Source: Collinsella aerofaciens (GTDB taxonomy: Bacteria > Actinomycetota > Coriobacteriia > Coriobacteriales > Coriobacteriaceae). From it: 55,062 bases of DNA. The notes below the pieces were generated by a model. The model was given only the letters and a program-made list of their open reading frames with translations, ran no database searches and was not told the origin of the DNA. The translations under genes were made by a program, and so were the position numbers. The stretch lies in assembly GCF_902364355.1 (NCBI RefSeq), contig NZ_CABJDK010000009.1, forward strand, positions 1-55,062, written 5' to 3'. Numbering within the stretch: the stretch's first letter is position 1; each line of letters opens with the position of its first letter. Below are positions 41,281 to 48,188 of this stretch, piece after piece.

Positions 41281-42108
41281 ATGATTGATGCGTGTCCCGA
41301 ACCCGCTGTGCTCTTTTTTGACGTGGACGGCACGCTGACGTCGTTCGATCCCGACGATATGACCGATAAGGACTTCAATGCAATCCATCCGTCGAAGGCC
41401 GTTGTCGATGCATTTGGTCGCCTGCGCAATGCGGGTCACCAGGCATTTATCTGCACGGGCCGCCCCCTGTGGCTGGTTGCCGATGGTCTGCGTGCCCTGA
41501 ATCCGGCGGGCATCGTTGCCGTGGCGGGCGCCACGCTCGAGGTCGAGGGCCGCGTGGTGCATGAGGACTGTTTTGACGAGGACGTTATCGCGGAGCTTGC
41601 GCGCCGCATTGCCGCGGCGGGCGGTGAGGCGTTGTTCGAGACGAACGGTGCCACCTATTCACTTGAGCCAGTTGGTGTCGAACAGTCATTTCTGCTAGGC
41701 GCCGGCGTGGTGCATGGCGTTGATCAGATGCGCGTCGATGGCCGCTTGCGCGTAGGCAAGGTGTGCATTAACGCGTGCAACCTGGCTCGCGTTGCCAACG
41801 ATGACGGCTTTATCGATCGCGAGTTTGAGCTGTGCAACACCGGTGGTCAGAATCGCGAGCTGAGCCCCAAGGGCATCGACAAGGGCGTGGGCGTGGCGCG
41901 AGCGCTGGCGTACCTGGGGCGCGAGGGAAATGCGCGCACCTTTGGCTTTGGCGATTCGGGCAACGACCTGGGCATGCTCGCCGCTGTCGAGACGGCTGTC
42001 GCCATGGGCAACGCCATGCCCGAGGTCAAGGCGCTCGCCGACTACGTGACCGACGACGTCGCACACGACGGCACCGTCACAGCGATGCGCCACTTTGGGT
42101 TGATTTAA
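41281..42108 (+). CDS. HAD superfamily phosphatase (Cof/IIB type)
   Basis: 275 residues from ATG 41281, six bases after GAAAGGA. The catalytic loop is FFDVDGTLTSFD (nucleophile and acid Asp pair near residue 14). Motif II is ICTGRP. Motif III/IV is GLFGFGDSGNDLGMLAAV-like (FGFGDSGNDLGML) with downstream AVAMGNAMPEVKALADYVT. The large alpha/beta cap after motif II identifies the Cof-type subfamily, which dephosphorylates sugar phosphates or nucleotide cofactors; substrate not predictable. It is divergent from rlmKL and followed by a strong bidirectional terminator. Confidence 0.9.
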   Translation: MIDACPEPAVLFFDVDGTLTSFDPDDMTDKDFNAIHPSKAVVDAFGRLRNAGHQAFICTGRPLWLVADGLRALNPAGIVAVAGATLEVEGRVVHEDCFDEDVIAELARRIAAAGGEALFETNGATYSLEPVGVEQSFLLGAGVVHGVDQMRVDGRLRVGKVCINACNLARVANDDGFIDREFELCNTGGQNRELSPKGIDKGVGVARALAYLGREGNARTFGFGDSGNDLGMLAAVETAVAMGNAMPEVKALADYVTDDVAHDGTVTAMRHFGLI

Positions 42109-42109
42109 T

Positions 42110-42150
42110 AAATGGCCGGGTCGCCCGCAGTGGGGGCGACCCGGCCATTT
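42110..42150. terminator. Bidirectional terminator between the HAD gene and deoR
   Basis: AAATGGCCGGGTCGCCC (about 42110-42126) pairs with GGGCGACCCGGCCATTT (42134-42150). Confidence 0.85.
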
Positions 42151-42153
42151 GAG

Positions 42154-42945
42154 CTATTTTGCAATATAGAGCTTGGGATGACTGCGACTGCTCTCGATCG
42201 CCGCCGTCATGATGCCCTCGTCGTCTCCATCAACGATGATGCCGTCGAGGTCATCGATCTGCGCGGACTGATAAAAACTGGTCTTGTTGAACTTTCCCTG
42301 GTCAACCATCATGTAGCCCTGGTTTGAGTTGGTAAGGTACATATGCTTGATCATGGCCGAGAAGTCGTGCTCGACGGTAAAACCGTGGTCGGGGTGGAAT
42401 CCATCGGCACTGACAAACGCCTTGTCGGCATGTAGTTTGCTCATGCAGTCGAGTGTTAGTGCGCCCGCGAGATAGAGGTGGCCCTTGCGCACGGAGCCGC
42501 CCAGCAGCACTACCGAAGCGTTGGGGAGATTGAAGCTGGCGTAGTTCGCGATTGCAAGATCGCCGGTGATAATGGTGATCTCACGCTTGTCCATGAGGGC
42601 CTTAGCGAAGTAAAAGCCTGTGGTGCCGATATCAATTACCAGAACATCGCCATCATCAACAAGAGTTGCTGCGGTTGCGGCGATGGCCTCCTTGGCCTCG
42701 ACTTGGACATTGATGCGCTCCTCGGGATACGAGATTGCGTTGGAGCGAGAAAGCGATACCGCTCCACCGCGTACGCGACGCAGCTTGCCTTCGGATTCCA
42801 GCGAGATGAGGTCGTGTCGTGCGGTGACTTCCGAAACCGAAAAACGGCGAACGATGTCGGATACCGAGATATTTGGCTTTTCGGCCAGCCAATTCATGAT
42901 AAATCGCTGGCGCTCAGCCGGCGAAAGGTCTGAAGTAGATGCCAT
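42154..42945 (-). CDS. DeoR family regulator of the PTS-aldolase operon
   Basis: 263 residues from ATG 42945 (AAAAGGAG about seven bases upstream). The N-terminal winged helix RFIMNWLAEKPNISVSDIVRRFSVSEVTARHDLISLESEGKLRRVRGGAV is the DeoR/GlpR type. The C-terminal sugar-phosphate-sensing domain has IDIGTTGFYFAKAL and VLLGGSVRKGHLYLAG, FVSADGFHPDHGFT. It lies divergent from the sugar PTS and aldolase genes, so it most likely represses them until a phosphorylated sugar binds. This target assignment is by context. Confidence 0.9.
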   Translation of the reverse strand: MASTSDLSPAERQRFIMNWLAEKPNISVSDIVRRFSVSEVTARHDLISLESEGKLRRVRGGAVSLSRSNAISYPEERINVQVEAKEAIAATAATLVDDGDVLVIDIGTTGFYFAKALMDKREITIITGDLAIANYASFNLPNASVVLLGGSVRKGHLYLAGALTLDCMSKLHADKAFVSADGFHPDHGFTVEHDFSAMIKHMYLTNSNQGYMMVDQGKFNKTSFYQSAQIDDLDGIIVDGDDEGIMTAAIESSRSHPKLYIAK

Positions 42946-43293
42946 ATGCCGCTCCTTTTGAACAAAAGGTAAAAGATGCGCCTTTCGTAATCGAAATATA
43001 ACGTATCGATATGAAAAGAACAAGGCAAATTCGAATGAATCAAAAGAACGGAATGGCATGTCACAAATGCATGCGTAGCAGATAGTTCGCACGTAGACGG
43101 GCTATAAAGAGTCTCATTCTGAAGGTGCCGCCCAAAAGAAGTACGTTCACACCCGATATTCGACCGTTCACGGAAAGTTGACAATTGAGCTTTCGATGGC
43201 TTTTGAAATAGTTTATAAAAGAAAGCCGAAAAGCTTTTGAAACAAAGAAGAAGGCTTTCGATAGCAATAGTGCTAGATGAGAAAGGACCGAAC
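42946..43293. promoter_or_regulatory. Divergent control region between deoR and the aldolase-PTS operon
   Basis: 348 AT-rich bases without a gene. Direct repeats GCTTTCGAT (43189-43197, 43254-43262) and GCTTTTGAAA (43199-43208, 43233-43242) flank a possible promoter (TTTCGA 43191-43196, 17 bases, TATAAA 43214-43219). TTTCG-type repeats are what DeoR-family proteins usually bind. On the deoR side, TTTCGTAATCGAAAT (42983-42997) is a similar palindromic element. Confidence 0.5.
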
Positions 43294-44004
43294 ATGGCGA
43301 TTAAGGTGTTTGCCGACGGCGCTAACCTCGAAGGCATGCTTGACATGCATGACAATGGCAACGTTCAGGGCTTCACGACCAATCCTTCCCTTATGAAGGC
43401 CGGTGGCGTGACTGACTACCGCGCTTTTGCCAAGACGGTTCTTGAGCACATTACCGATGTGTCGGTTTCTTTTGAGGTATTCGCCGACGACGAGGCTGGT
43501 ATGGAAGCCGAGGCTCGCGAGATCGCAACCTGGGCAGACAACGTCTACGTTAAGATCCCGGCGCTCAACACTAAGGGCGAGTCCACTGCCGCGCTGGTCA
43601 AGCGCCTTTCTGCCGACGGCATCAAGGTGAATGTCACCACTATCTTCACGCCCGAGCAGGTCGACGAGTTTGTCGATGCCGTCTCTGCTGAGACCCCCTC
43701 TATTCTGTCCATCTTTGCCGGTCGCATTGCCGATACCGGCGTCGATCCGCTGCCCCTCATGGCGGAGTCCGTAAAGAAGGCTGCCGTTAAGCCTGCTGCC
43801 GAGGTTCTCTGGGCGTCTACGCGCGAGGTCCTCAATATCTTCCAGGCGGAGTCCGTTGGCTGTCAGATCATTACGGTCCCCAATGCCCTTCTTGCCAAGC
43901 GCAAGAATTTCGGGAAAGATTTGCTTGAGTACTCGCTTGATACGGTCAAGGGCTTTGCCCGCGACATTCAGGCGCTTGGTTTTCATATCCTGCCCGAGGA
44001 GTAG
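43294..44004 (+). CDS. Fructose-6-phosphate aldolase / transaldolase-like protein, copy 1
   Basis: 236 residues from ATG 43294, six bases after GAAAGGA. A small TIM-barrel aldolase of the FSA/TalC (MipB) group. Recognisable segments are KVFADGANLEGML, VQGFTTNPSLMKAGG, the Schiff-base lysine K87 in NVYVKIPALNTKGEST, and VNVTTIFTPEQ, ILSIFAGRIADTGVDP. The family cleaves fructose 6-phosphate or transfers dihydroxyacetone units. It opens an operon with a PTS, so it probably acts on the phosphorylated sugar delivered by that PTS or its product. It is about 75 percent identical by eye to the paralogue at 46599. Confidence 0.88.
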   Translation: MAIKVFADGANLEGMLDMHDNGNVQGFTTNPSLMKAGGVTDYRAFAKTVLEHITDVSVSFEVFADDEAGMEAEAREIATWADNVYVKIPALNTKGESTAALVKRLSADGIKVNVTTIFTPEQVDEFVDAVSAETPSILSIFAGRIADTGVDPLPLMAESVKKAAVKPAAEVLWASTREVLNIFQAESVGCQIITVPNALLAKRKNFGKDLLEYSLDTVKGFARDIQALGFHILPEE

Positions 44005-44013
44005 GGGACGAGC

Positions 44014-44460
44014 ATGCTGACCGATCTTCTTAAGCCCGAGCTTGTTGCCTGCCACGTCGAGGCCTCCGACTGGGAGGAAGCGATCAAGGCATGCGGTAAG
44101 TTGCTCGTAGACGCTGGCAAATGCGACCAGAGCTATGTTGACGCCATGATTTCATCGGTTCACAAATTCGGCCCCTATATGGTCTTGGAAGAGGGCATCG
44201 CCATGCCCCACGCTCAGGCAGATGGCAATGTGAGTGAAGCGGGGATCTGTATCGTCACGCTTGACCCTGCCATTGCGTTTGGACACGAGGATTTCGATCC
44301 GGTTCACGTGCTCGTGGGTATTTGCGCACCCGACCCCAAGGCTCATCTTGGCTGCTTGGCGGAGCTTTCGCAGATGTTCGAGGACGAGGACTGCGTTGCC
44401 AAGCTCAGCGCATGCGATACGCCCGAGCAGGTTTTGGAGACCATGCGTTCATTCTTTTAG
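44014..44460 (+). CDS. PTS EIIA component (fructose/mannitol/ascorbate superfamily)
   Basis: 148 residues, starting nine bases after the aldolase stop. The PTS_EIIA_2 fold is indicated by the phosphorylated His in GIAMPHAQ (H66), with upstream VHKFGPYMVLEEG and downstream DPVHVLVGICAPD. It accepts phosphate from HPr and passes it to the EIIB encoded downstream. In the UlaC/SgcA subgroup this domain is a separate protein, as here. Confidence 0.9.
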   Translation: MLTDLLKPELVACHVEASDWEEAIKACGKLLVDAGKCDQSYVDAMISSVHKFGPYMVLEEGIAMPHAQADGNVSEAGICIVTLDPAIAFGHEDFDPVHVLVGICAPDPKAHLGCLAELSQMFEDEDCVAKLSACDTPEQVLETMRSFF

Positions 44461-44472
44461 GCCTTAATGGCA

Positions 44473-44493
44473 CGGCGATGCGTCGCCGCTTTT
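44473..44493 (+). promoter_or_regulatory. Hairpin between EIIA and EIIB genes
   Basis: CGGCGA-TGCG-TCGCCG (44473-44488) followed by CTTTTGG. It may attenuate transcription or adjust EIIA to EIIB ratios. Confidence 0.4.
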
Positions 44494-44535
44494 GGATAGA
44501 CGGAAAACCGTCACGTGTAGGAGAGGAAGGTTGCC

Positions 44536-44811
44536 ATGCATATCATCACCGTATGCGGAAACGGCATCGGGTCCAGCCTGATGCTCGCTGGCAAAGTCGA
44601 GGAGCTTTGCGAGGAGGAGGGCATCAAGGCCGACGTTGAGTCTATGGACCTGAACGGTGCTTCTTCCGCAAATCCGGATCTGTTCATCACCGTTAAAGAA
44701 CTCGCCCCCGAGCTCCACGGCAACGTTGTGATCGTTCGCAGCTATGTGAACAAGAAGAAGATCCGCGAAGACGCCCTCGAGGCAATCAAGGCGGCCGCCG
44801 CTAACGCCTAA
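44536..44811 (+). CDS. PTS EIIB component (lactose/ascorbate type)
   Basis: 91 residues from ATG 44536, after GGAGAGGAAGG. The phosphorylated Cys is C7 in TVCGNGIGSSLML, the P-loop of the EIIB lactose/cellobiose/ascorbate fold (UlaB/SgcB). It transfers phosphate from EIIA to sugar bound on EIIC. Confidence 0.9.
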   Translation: MHIITVCGNGIGSSLMLAGKVEELCEEEGIKADVESMDLNGASSANPDLFITVKELAPELHGNVVIVRSYVNKKKIREDALEAIKAAAANA

Positions 44812-44825
44812 AGCGGCACAAAAAA

Positions 44826-44858
44826 GGGCGGTTCCCTGTGGAAGAGGGAAACGCGCCC
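44826..44858 (+). promoter_or_regulatory. Hairpin between EIIB and EIIC genes
   Basis: GGGCG.TTCCCT (44826-44837) pairs with AGGGAA.CG..CGCCC (44845-44858). No T-run follows, so processing or stability control is more likely than termination. Confidence 0.4.
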
Positions 44859-44882
44859 ACGTTAGAGAGAAAGGAAGCGCAG

Positions 44883-46274
44883 ATGCAAGCCATCCTTCCC
44901 ATACTTGAGTTTATCCAATCGATTCTGACCAAGCCAGCGTGGATTATGGGTCTATTTGCCTTTGTGGGCCTTGTCGCGCTTAAGCGTCCTGCCCACAAGG
45001 TGATGACGGGCACCCTGAAGCCCATTCTTGGTTACATCATGCTGTCCGCCGGCGCCGCTGTTGTTCAGGAGAACCTTGCTCCGCTGGGTACCTTCATCGA
45101 GACCGGTTTCCACATCACCGGCGTCGTGCCCAACAACGAGGTCGTTGTTTCGATGGCTCAGAGCGTCCTCGGCGTTCAGACCATGATGATCCTGATTCTC
45201 GGCTATGTCGTGAACATTATCATTGCCCGCTTTACCAAGTTTAAGTACATCTTCCTGACGGGCCATCACAGCATGTTTATGGCCTGCCTGCTGTCTGCCG
45301 TTCTGCAGGCATCTGGCTTCCAGGATGTCCAGCTTGTCATCGTGGGCGGCATGTTCCTGGGCCTCGTGAGCGCTATGCTTCCCGCCGTTGGTCAGCGTTT
45401 CACCGAGAAGGTTACCGATGGCGATGAAATCGCCATGGGCCACTTCGGTTCACTCGCCTATTACATCTCCGCTGCAGTCGGTACGCTTTTTGCTAAGGAC
45501 GCCGAGGAGAACAGCACCGAGAAGATCGAGGTTCCCGAGAAGTTCGCCTTCCTGCGCGACACTACCATCTCCACGGCTCTTACCATGGCCTTCTTCTACC
45601 TGGTTACCGCTTTCGCCGCTTACATCGCAGATCCTGCGGTCGTTACCAAGACCGCTGGCGGCGACAACGTGATTGTCTATGCCCTGACCTGTGCCCTGTC
45701 CTTTGCCGTTGGTGTCACCATCGTCTATAACGGCGTTCGTATGATCCTTGCCGACCTGGTCCCGGCTTTCCAGGGCATCTCCAACAAGCTGATCCCCGGT
45801 GCCATCCCCGCCGTCGACTGCGCCGTCTTCTTCCCCTATGCTCCCACCGCCGTCATCCTCGGCTTTGTCGCTTCCTTTATCGGTGGCGTGGTCGGTATGT
45901 TCATCGTGGGCGCTACCCTGGGCATCTTCATCATCCCGGGCATGGTTCCTCACTTCTTCTGCGGTGCTACCGCGGGCATCTACGGCAATGCTACCGGCGG
46001 TCGCAAGGGCGCAGCTCTTGGCGCTTTCGTCAACGGCCTGCTCATCACCTTTGCCCCGGCCCTGCTCCTGCCCGTTCTTGACGTCTTTGGCTTCAAGAAC
46101 ACTACGTTCGGCGACTTTGATTTCTCCGTCATTGGCATTACGCTTGGCCGCGCTGCCGAGGCCTTCGGTACCACCGGTGTCTACGCGATTCTTGCTGTCC
46201 TTCTGATCGTCGCCTTCGTCCCCAACTTCATCCACACCAAGGGTGCTGTGATCAATCACGTTGAGGAAGAGTAA
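44883..46274 (+). CDS. PTS EIIC component, ascorbate (UlaA/SgaT) type
   Basis: 463 residues from ATG 44883, seven bases after AAGGA (44871-44875). The length and about 11 membrane helices fit UlaA (465 residues in E. coli). Landmarks are VGLVALKRPAHKVMTGTLKPILGY, GHHSMFMACLLSA, VFFPYAPTAVILGF and GMVPHFFCGATAGIYGNATGGRKGA. It carries the sugar across the membrane while EIIB phosphorylates it. The substrate need not be ascorbate: no ulaDEF or lactonase gene is present, and the flanking aldolases suggest a ketose or pentitol-like substrate. Confidence 0.9.
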   Translation: MQAILPILEFIQSILTKPAWIMGLFAFVGLVALKRPAHKVMTGTLKPILGYIMLSAGAAVVQENLAPLGTFIETGFHITGVVPNNEVVVSMAQSVLGVQTMMILILGYVVNIIIARFTKFKYIFLTGHHSMFMACLLSAVLQASGFQDVQLVIVGGMFLGLVSAMLPAVGQRFTEKVTDGDEIAMGHFGSLAYYISAAVGTLFAKDAEENSTEKIEVPEKFAFLRDTTISTALTMAFFYLVTAFAAYIADPAVVTKTAGGDNVIVYALTCALSFAVGVTIVYNGVRMILADLVPAFQGISNKLIPGAIPAVDCAVFFPYAPTAVILGFVASFIGGVVGMFIVGATLGIFIIPGMVPHFFCGATAGIYGNATGGRKGAALGAFVNGLLITFAPALLLPVLDVFGFKNTTFGDFDFSVIGITLGRAAEAFGTTGVYAILAVLLIVAFVPNFIHTKGAVINHVEEE

Positions 46275-46330
46275 TCCAGGCATACGTTAAGCCCTAATCG
46301 GGCGGAGCTCCGATAACCGGCTCCTACACG

Positions 46331-46371
46331 GAAGCGGTGACGTCTCAAATGAGGCGTCACCGCTTTTTGTT
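46331..46371 (+). terminator. Terminator after EIIC
   Basis: AAGCGGTGACG (46331-46341) pairs with CGTCACCGCTT (46354-46364) and is followed by TTTGTTTT. Confidence 0.85.
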
Positions 46372-46443
46372 TTGGACTGGTTGTGAAAACGCACCGGTGA
46401 AGCGCTGTCTCTGCGCCGCGAACGGAATCAACCGCGATGATCA

Positions 46444-46458
46444 GCAAAAACGTTTTGC
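46444..46458. promoter_or_regulatory. LacI-type operator candidate before the second aldolase gene
   Basis: GCAAAAACGTTTTGC has a perfect AAAACGTTTT core (46447-46456), extended to CAGC...GCTG. The same core is at 6140-6149. The region to 46598 has no gene. Confidence 0.35.
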
Positions 46459-46598
46459 CGCTGGGGTGTCGATATAAAAATGGTAAAACTGCAAAACCGT
46501 TCGCCGAGAAGATGAAAACCCGCAGCTCACGCCTTGATAAACGTAGGTAAAGTGTTTAGCAGTTTATCGGCCGTATGCTAACGAAAGGAATCAGGCAG

Positions 46599-47303
46599 AT
46601 GGCAATCAAGGTGTTCGCTGACGGTGCAAACCTCGAGGGCATGCTCGACATGTACGAGAACGGCAACGTTCAGGGTTTCACGACCAACCCGTCCCTTATG
46701 AAGAAGGGCGGCGTGACGGATTACCGCGCGTTTGCCAAGGAGGTCCTGGCCCACATCACCGATGTGTCCGTCTCGTTTGAGGTCTTTGCCGACGACGTCG
46801 AGACCATGGAGGTCGAGGCCCGCGAGATCGCTACCTGGGCCGAGAACGTCTACGTCAAGATTCCGTGCGTGACTACCAAGGGCGAGTCCACGGCCGAGTT
46901 GGTGCGCAAGCTTTCCGCCGACGGCATTAAGGTCAACGTCACCACCATCTTTACGCCTGCGCAGGTCGACGAGATGGTCGACGCTGTCGACGCCGAGACG
47001 CCGTCCATCATCTCGCTCTTTGCCGGCCGTATCGCCGACACGGGTGTCGATCCCATTCCGTTTATGACGGAGTCGGTCAAGAAGGCCGCCGCCAAGCCCA
47101 ACTGCGAGGTCCTGTGGGCGTCCACGCGCGAGCTTATCAACATTTACCAGGCGCAGGCCTGCGGCTGTCAGATCATCACGGTGCCCAACAGCATCCTGGC
47201 CAAGCGCAAGAACATCGGTCGCGACCCGTATGAGGTTTCGCTCGATACCGTGCGCGGCTTTGCCAAGGATATCGCCGCTTTGGGCTTCCATATCCTGCCG
47301 TAA
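46599..47303 (+). CDS. Fructose-6-phosphate aldolase / transaldolase-like protein, copy 2
   Basis: 234 residues from ATG 46599, nine bases after GAAAGGA. Same family landmarks as copy 1: KVFADGANLEGML, FTTNPSLMKKGGVTDY, Schiff-base K87 in NVYVKIPCVTTKGEST, LFAGRIADTGVDP. Differences cluster at KVLEH/EVLAH and near the C-terminus (NIGRDPYEVSLDTVRGF). Its own promoter region and an operator-like palindrome lie between it and the PTS genes, so it may be controlled separately from copy 1. Codon choice is more G/C-ending than copy 1, so it is not a very recent duplicate. Confidence 0.88.
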   Translation: MAIKVFADGANLEGMLDMYENGNVQGFTTNPSLMKKGGVTDYRAFAKEVLAHITDVSVSFEVFADDVETMEVEAREIATWAENVYVKIPCVTTKGESTAELVRKLSADGIKVNVTTIFTPAQVDEMVDAVDAETPSIISLFAGRIADTGVDPIPFMTESVKKAAAKPNCEVLWASTRELINIYQAQACGCQIITVPNSILAKRKNIGRDPYEVSLDTVRGFAKDIAALGFHILP

Positions 47304-47333
47304 CGCGAACACTGGCTGCGCCGCGGGTTGTTC

Positions 47334-47405
47334 GCCCCGGCCTTTCCTTTCCCTATCGCTCACGCGCTTCGCGAGGGTCGCGCTAGGCAAAGGAAAGGCC
47401 GGGGC
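47334..47405. repeat. 17-bp inverted repeat after the second aldolase gene
   Basis: GCCCCGGCCTTTCCTTT (47334-47350) is perfectly complementary to 47389-47405. An inner CCCTATCGC / GCGAGGG pair lies in the loop. Confidence 0.8.
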
Positions 47406-47471
47406 TGCCGACACGAACCCGTCGGTAGGTCCTGAGCTGAATCGCTACCTTTATTCCGATGGGGGTCGACA

Positions 47472-47663
47472 GTGCTACCCCGCCAACTGTCTCGGGCAGT
47501 AATGGGGCTGGGCTCGGATGGCAACGCCGCGTGCCACTGGCGGCTTCGTTCGCCGGATGACGATTCGTGTTACGCGGCCGGCGTCACCTCGGACGGCGGC
47601 GTGGGCTCCGACGGCATCGCGTGGACAACGCGGTTCCGCATTATGGATCAACCTGTAATCTAA
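47472..47663 (+). pseudogene. C-terminal fragment resembling a DUF6273 / retroelement variable protein
   Basis: The reading frame ends in SDGNAACHWRLRSPDDDSCY, AAGVTSDGGVGSDGIAW and TTRFRIMDQPVI. The WRLRSP segment followed by short Tyr/Asp/Gly/Ser-rich repeats and a terminal FRI resembles the C-terminal lectin-like domain of DUF6273 surface proteins, the kind of sequence that carries the variable region of diversity-generating retroelements. The N-terminal part is missing: upstream the frame is short and another frame is open (NRYLYSDGGRQCYPANCLGQ). The resemblance is from memory of the family and is not proven. Confidence 0.45.
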
Positions 47664-47674
47664 TGATCTTCTAA

Positions 47675-47890
47675 TCCATATCTATCAAGTATCGAAAACG
47701 ATCCGGCCCCGAGTTGGCAGTCATCGCCAAGGCAAAGGACCCTGCCGGCTATGTGTTCGGGGCGATGCGCAAGTCGCCCAAGACCCTTCGATTATCCCTT
47801 TGTTCCGCGCATGCAAGATCTCATGCTTGACGTGGTTGAACAGCTCTACCGGGCAAACGAGGTCTTTGCGGCTCGTGCCCATAAGTGTCC
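47675..47890 (+). pseudogene. Frameshifted Avd-like four-helix-bundle fragment
   Basis: One frame reads ELAVIAKAKDPAGYVFGAMR then KSPKTL (47711-47788). With a one-base shift near 47788, the sequence continues RFDYPFVPRMQDLMLDVVEQ, LYRANEVFAA. Joined, this has the pattern of the accessory variability determinant (Avd) family: KSPK..RF then a helix ending LYRANE. The remainder of the protein is missing. No reverse transcriptase ORF is found nearby, so the gene is a relic. Confidence 0.5.
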
Positions 47891-47950
47891 CACCAACAGA
47901 AATCGAGATATTCGGCCTCAGAGTGCCGTCAAGATTGCCAATATGGCTGA

Positions 47951-47994
47951 AAAACGTCCCGTACCGCACCTCTGCGGGTGCAGATATGGGACGT
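47951..47994. terminator. Nested hairpin in the decayed region
   Basis: AACGTCCC (about 47953-47960) pairs with GGGACGTT (about 47987-47994) and encloses ACCGCAC/GTGC-type pairing. T-rich sequence follows on the minus strand. From here to 48140 no gene or other signal is recognised. Confidence 0.45.
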
Positions 47995-48146
47995 TTGTGG
48001 AATATCTGATGCCTATTTGTTGAGCTTGCACTTTGAAGAAGTGTTATCGCGGCCCAGCGAGGCCGAATATCTCAAAAATTGCAGGTGATGATTAGCGGAA
48101 ACGGCGTCTCGCACTTCGGGATATCGCCAAATCGTTTTAGAAGGAG

Positions 48147-48180
48147 AGGCGCTCGGCGGAATGGGACCCGCCGAGCGCCT
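48147..48180 (-). terminator. Terminator of tex
   Basis: AGGCGCTCGGCGG (48147-48159) pairs with CCGCCGAGCGCCT (48168-48180). Downstream on the minus strand the sequence is only moderately T-rich. Confidence 0.65.
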
Positions 48181-48188
48181 GCAGCGGC

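Noticed and set aside
47230..47502. ORF overlapping the end of the second aldolase gene
   Set aside because: It shares bases with the aldolase in another frame and crosses the 17-bp inverted repeat; only the last part may be decayed coding sequence.
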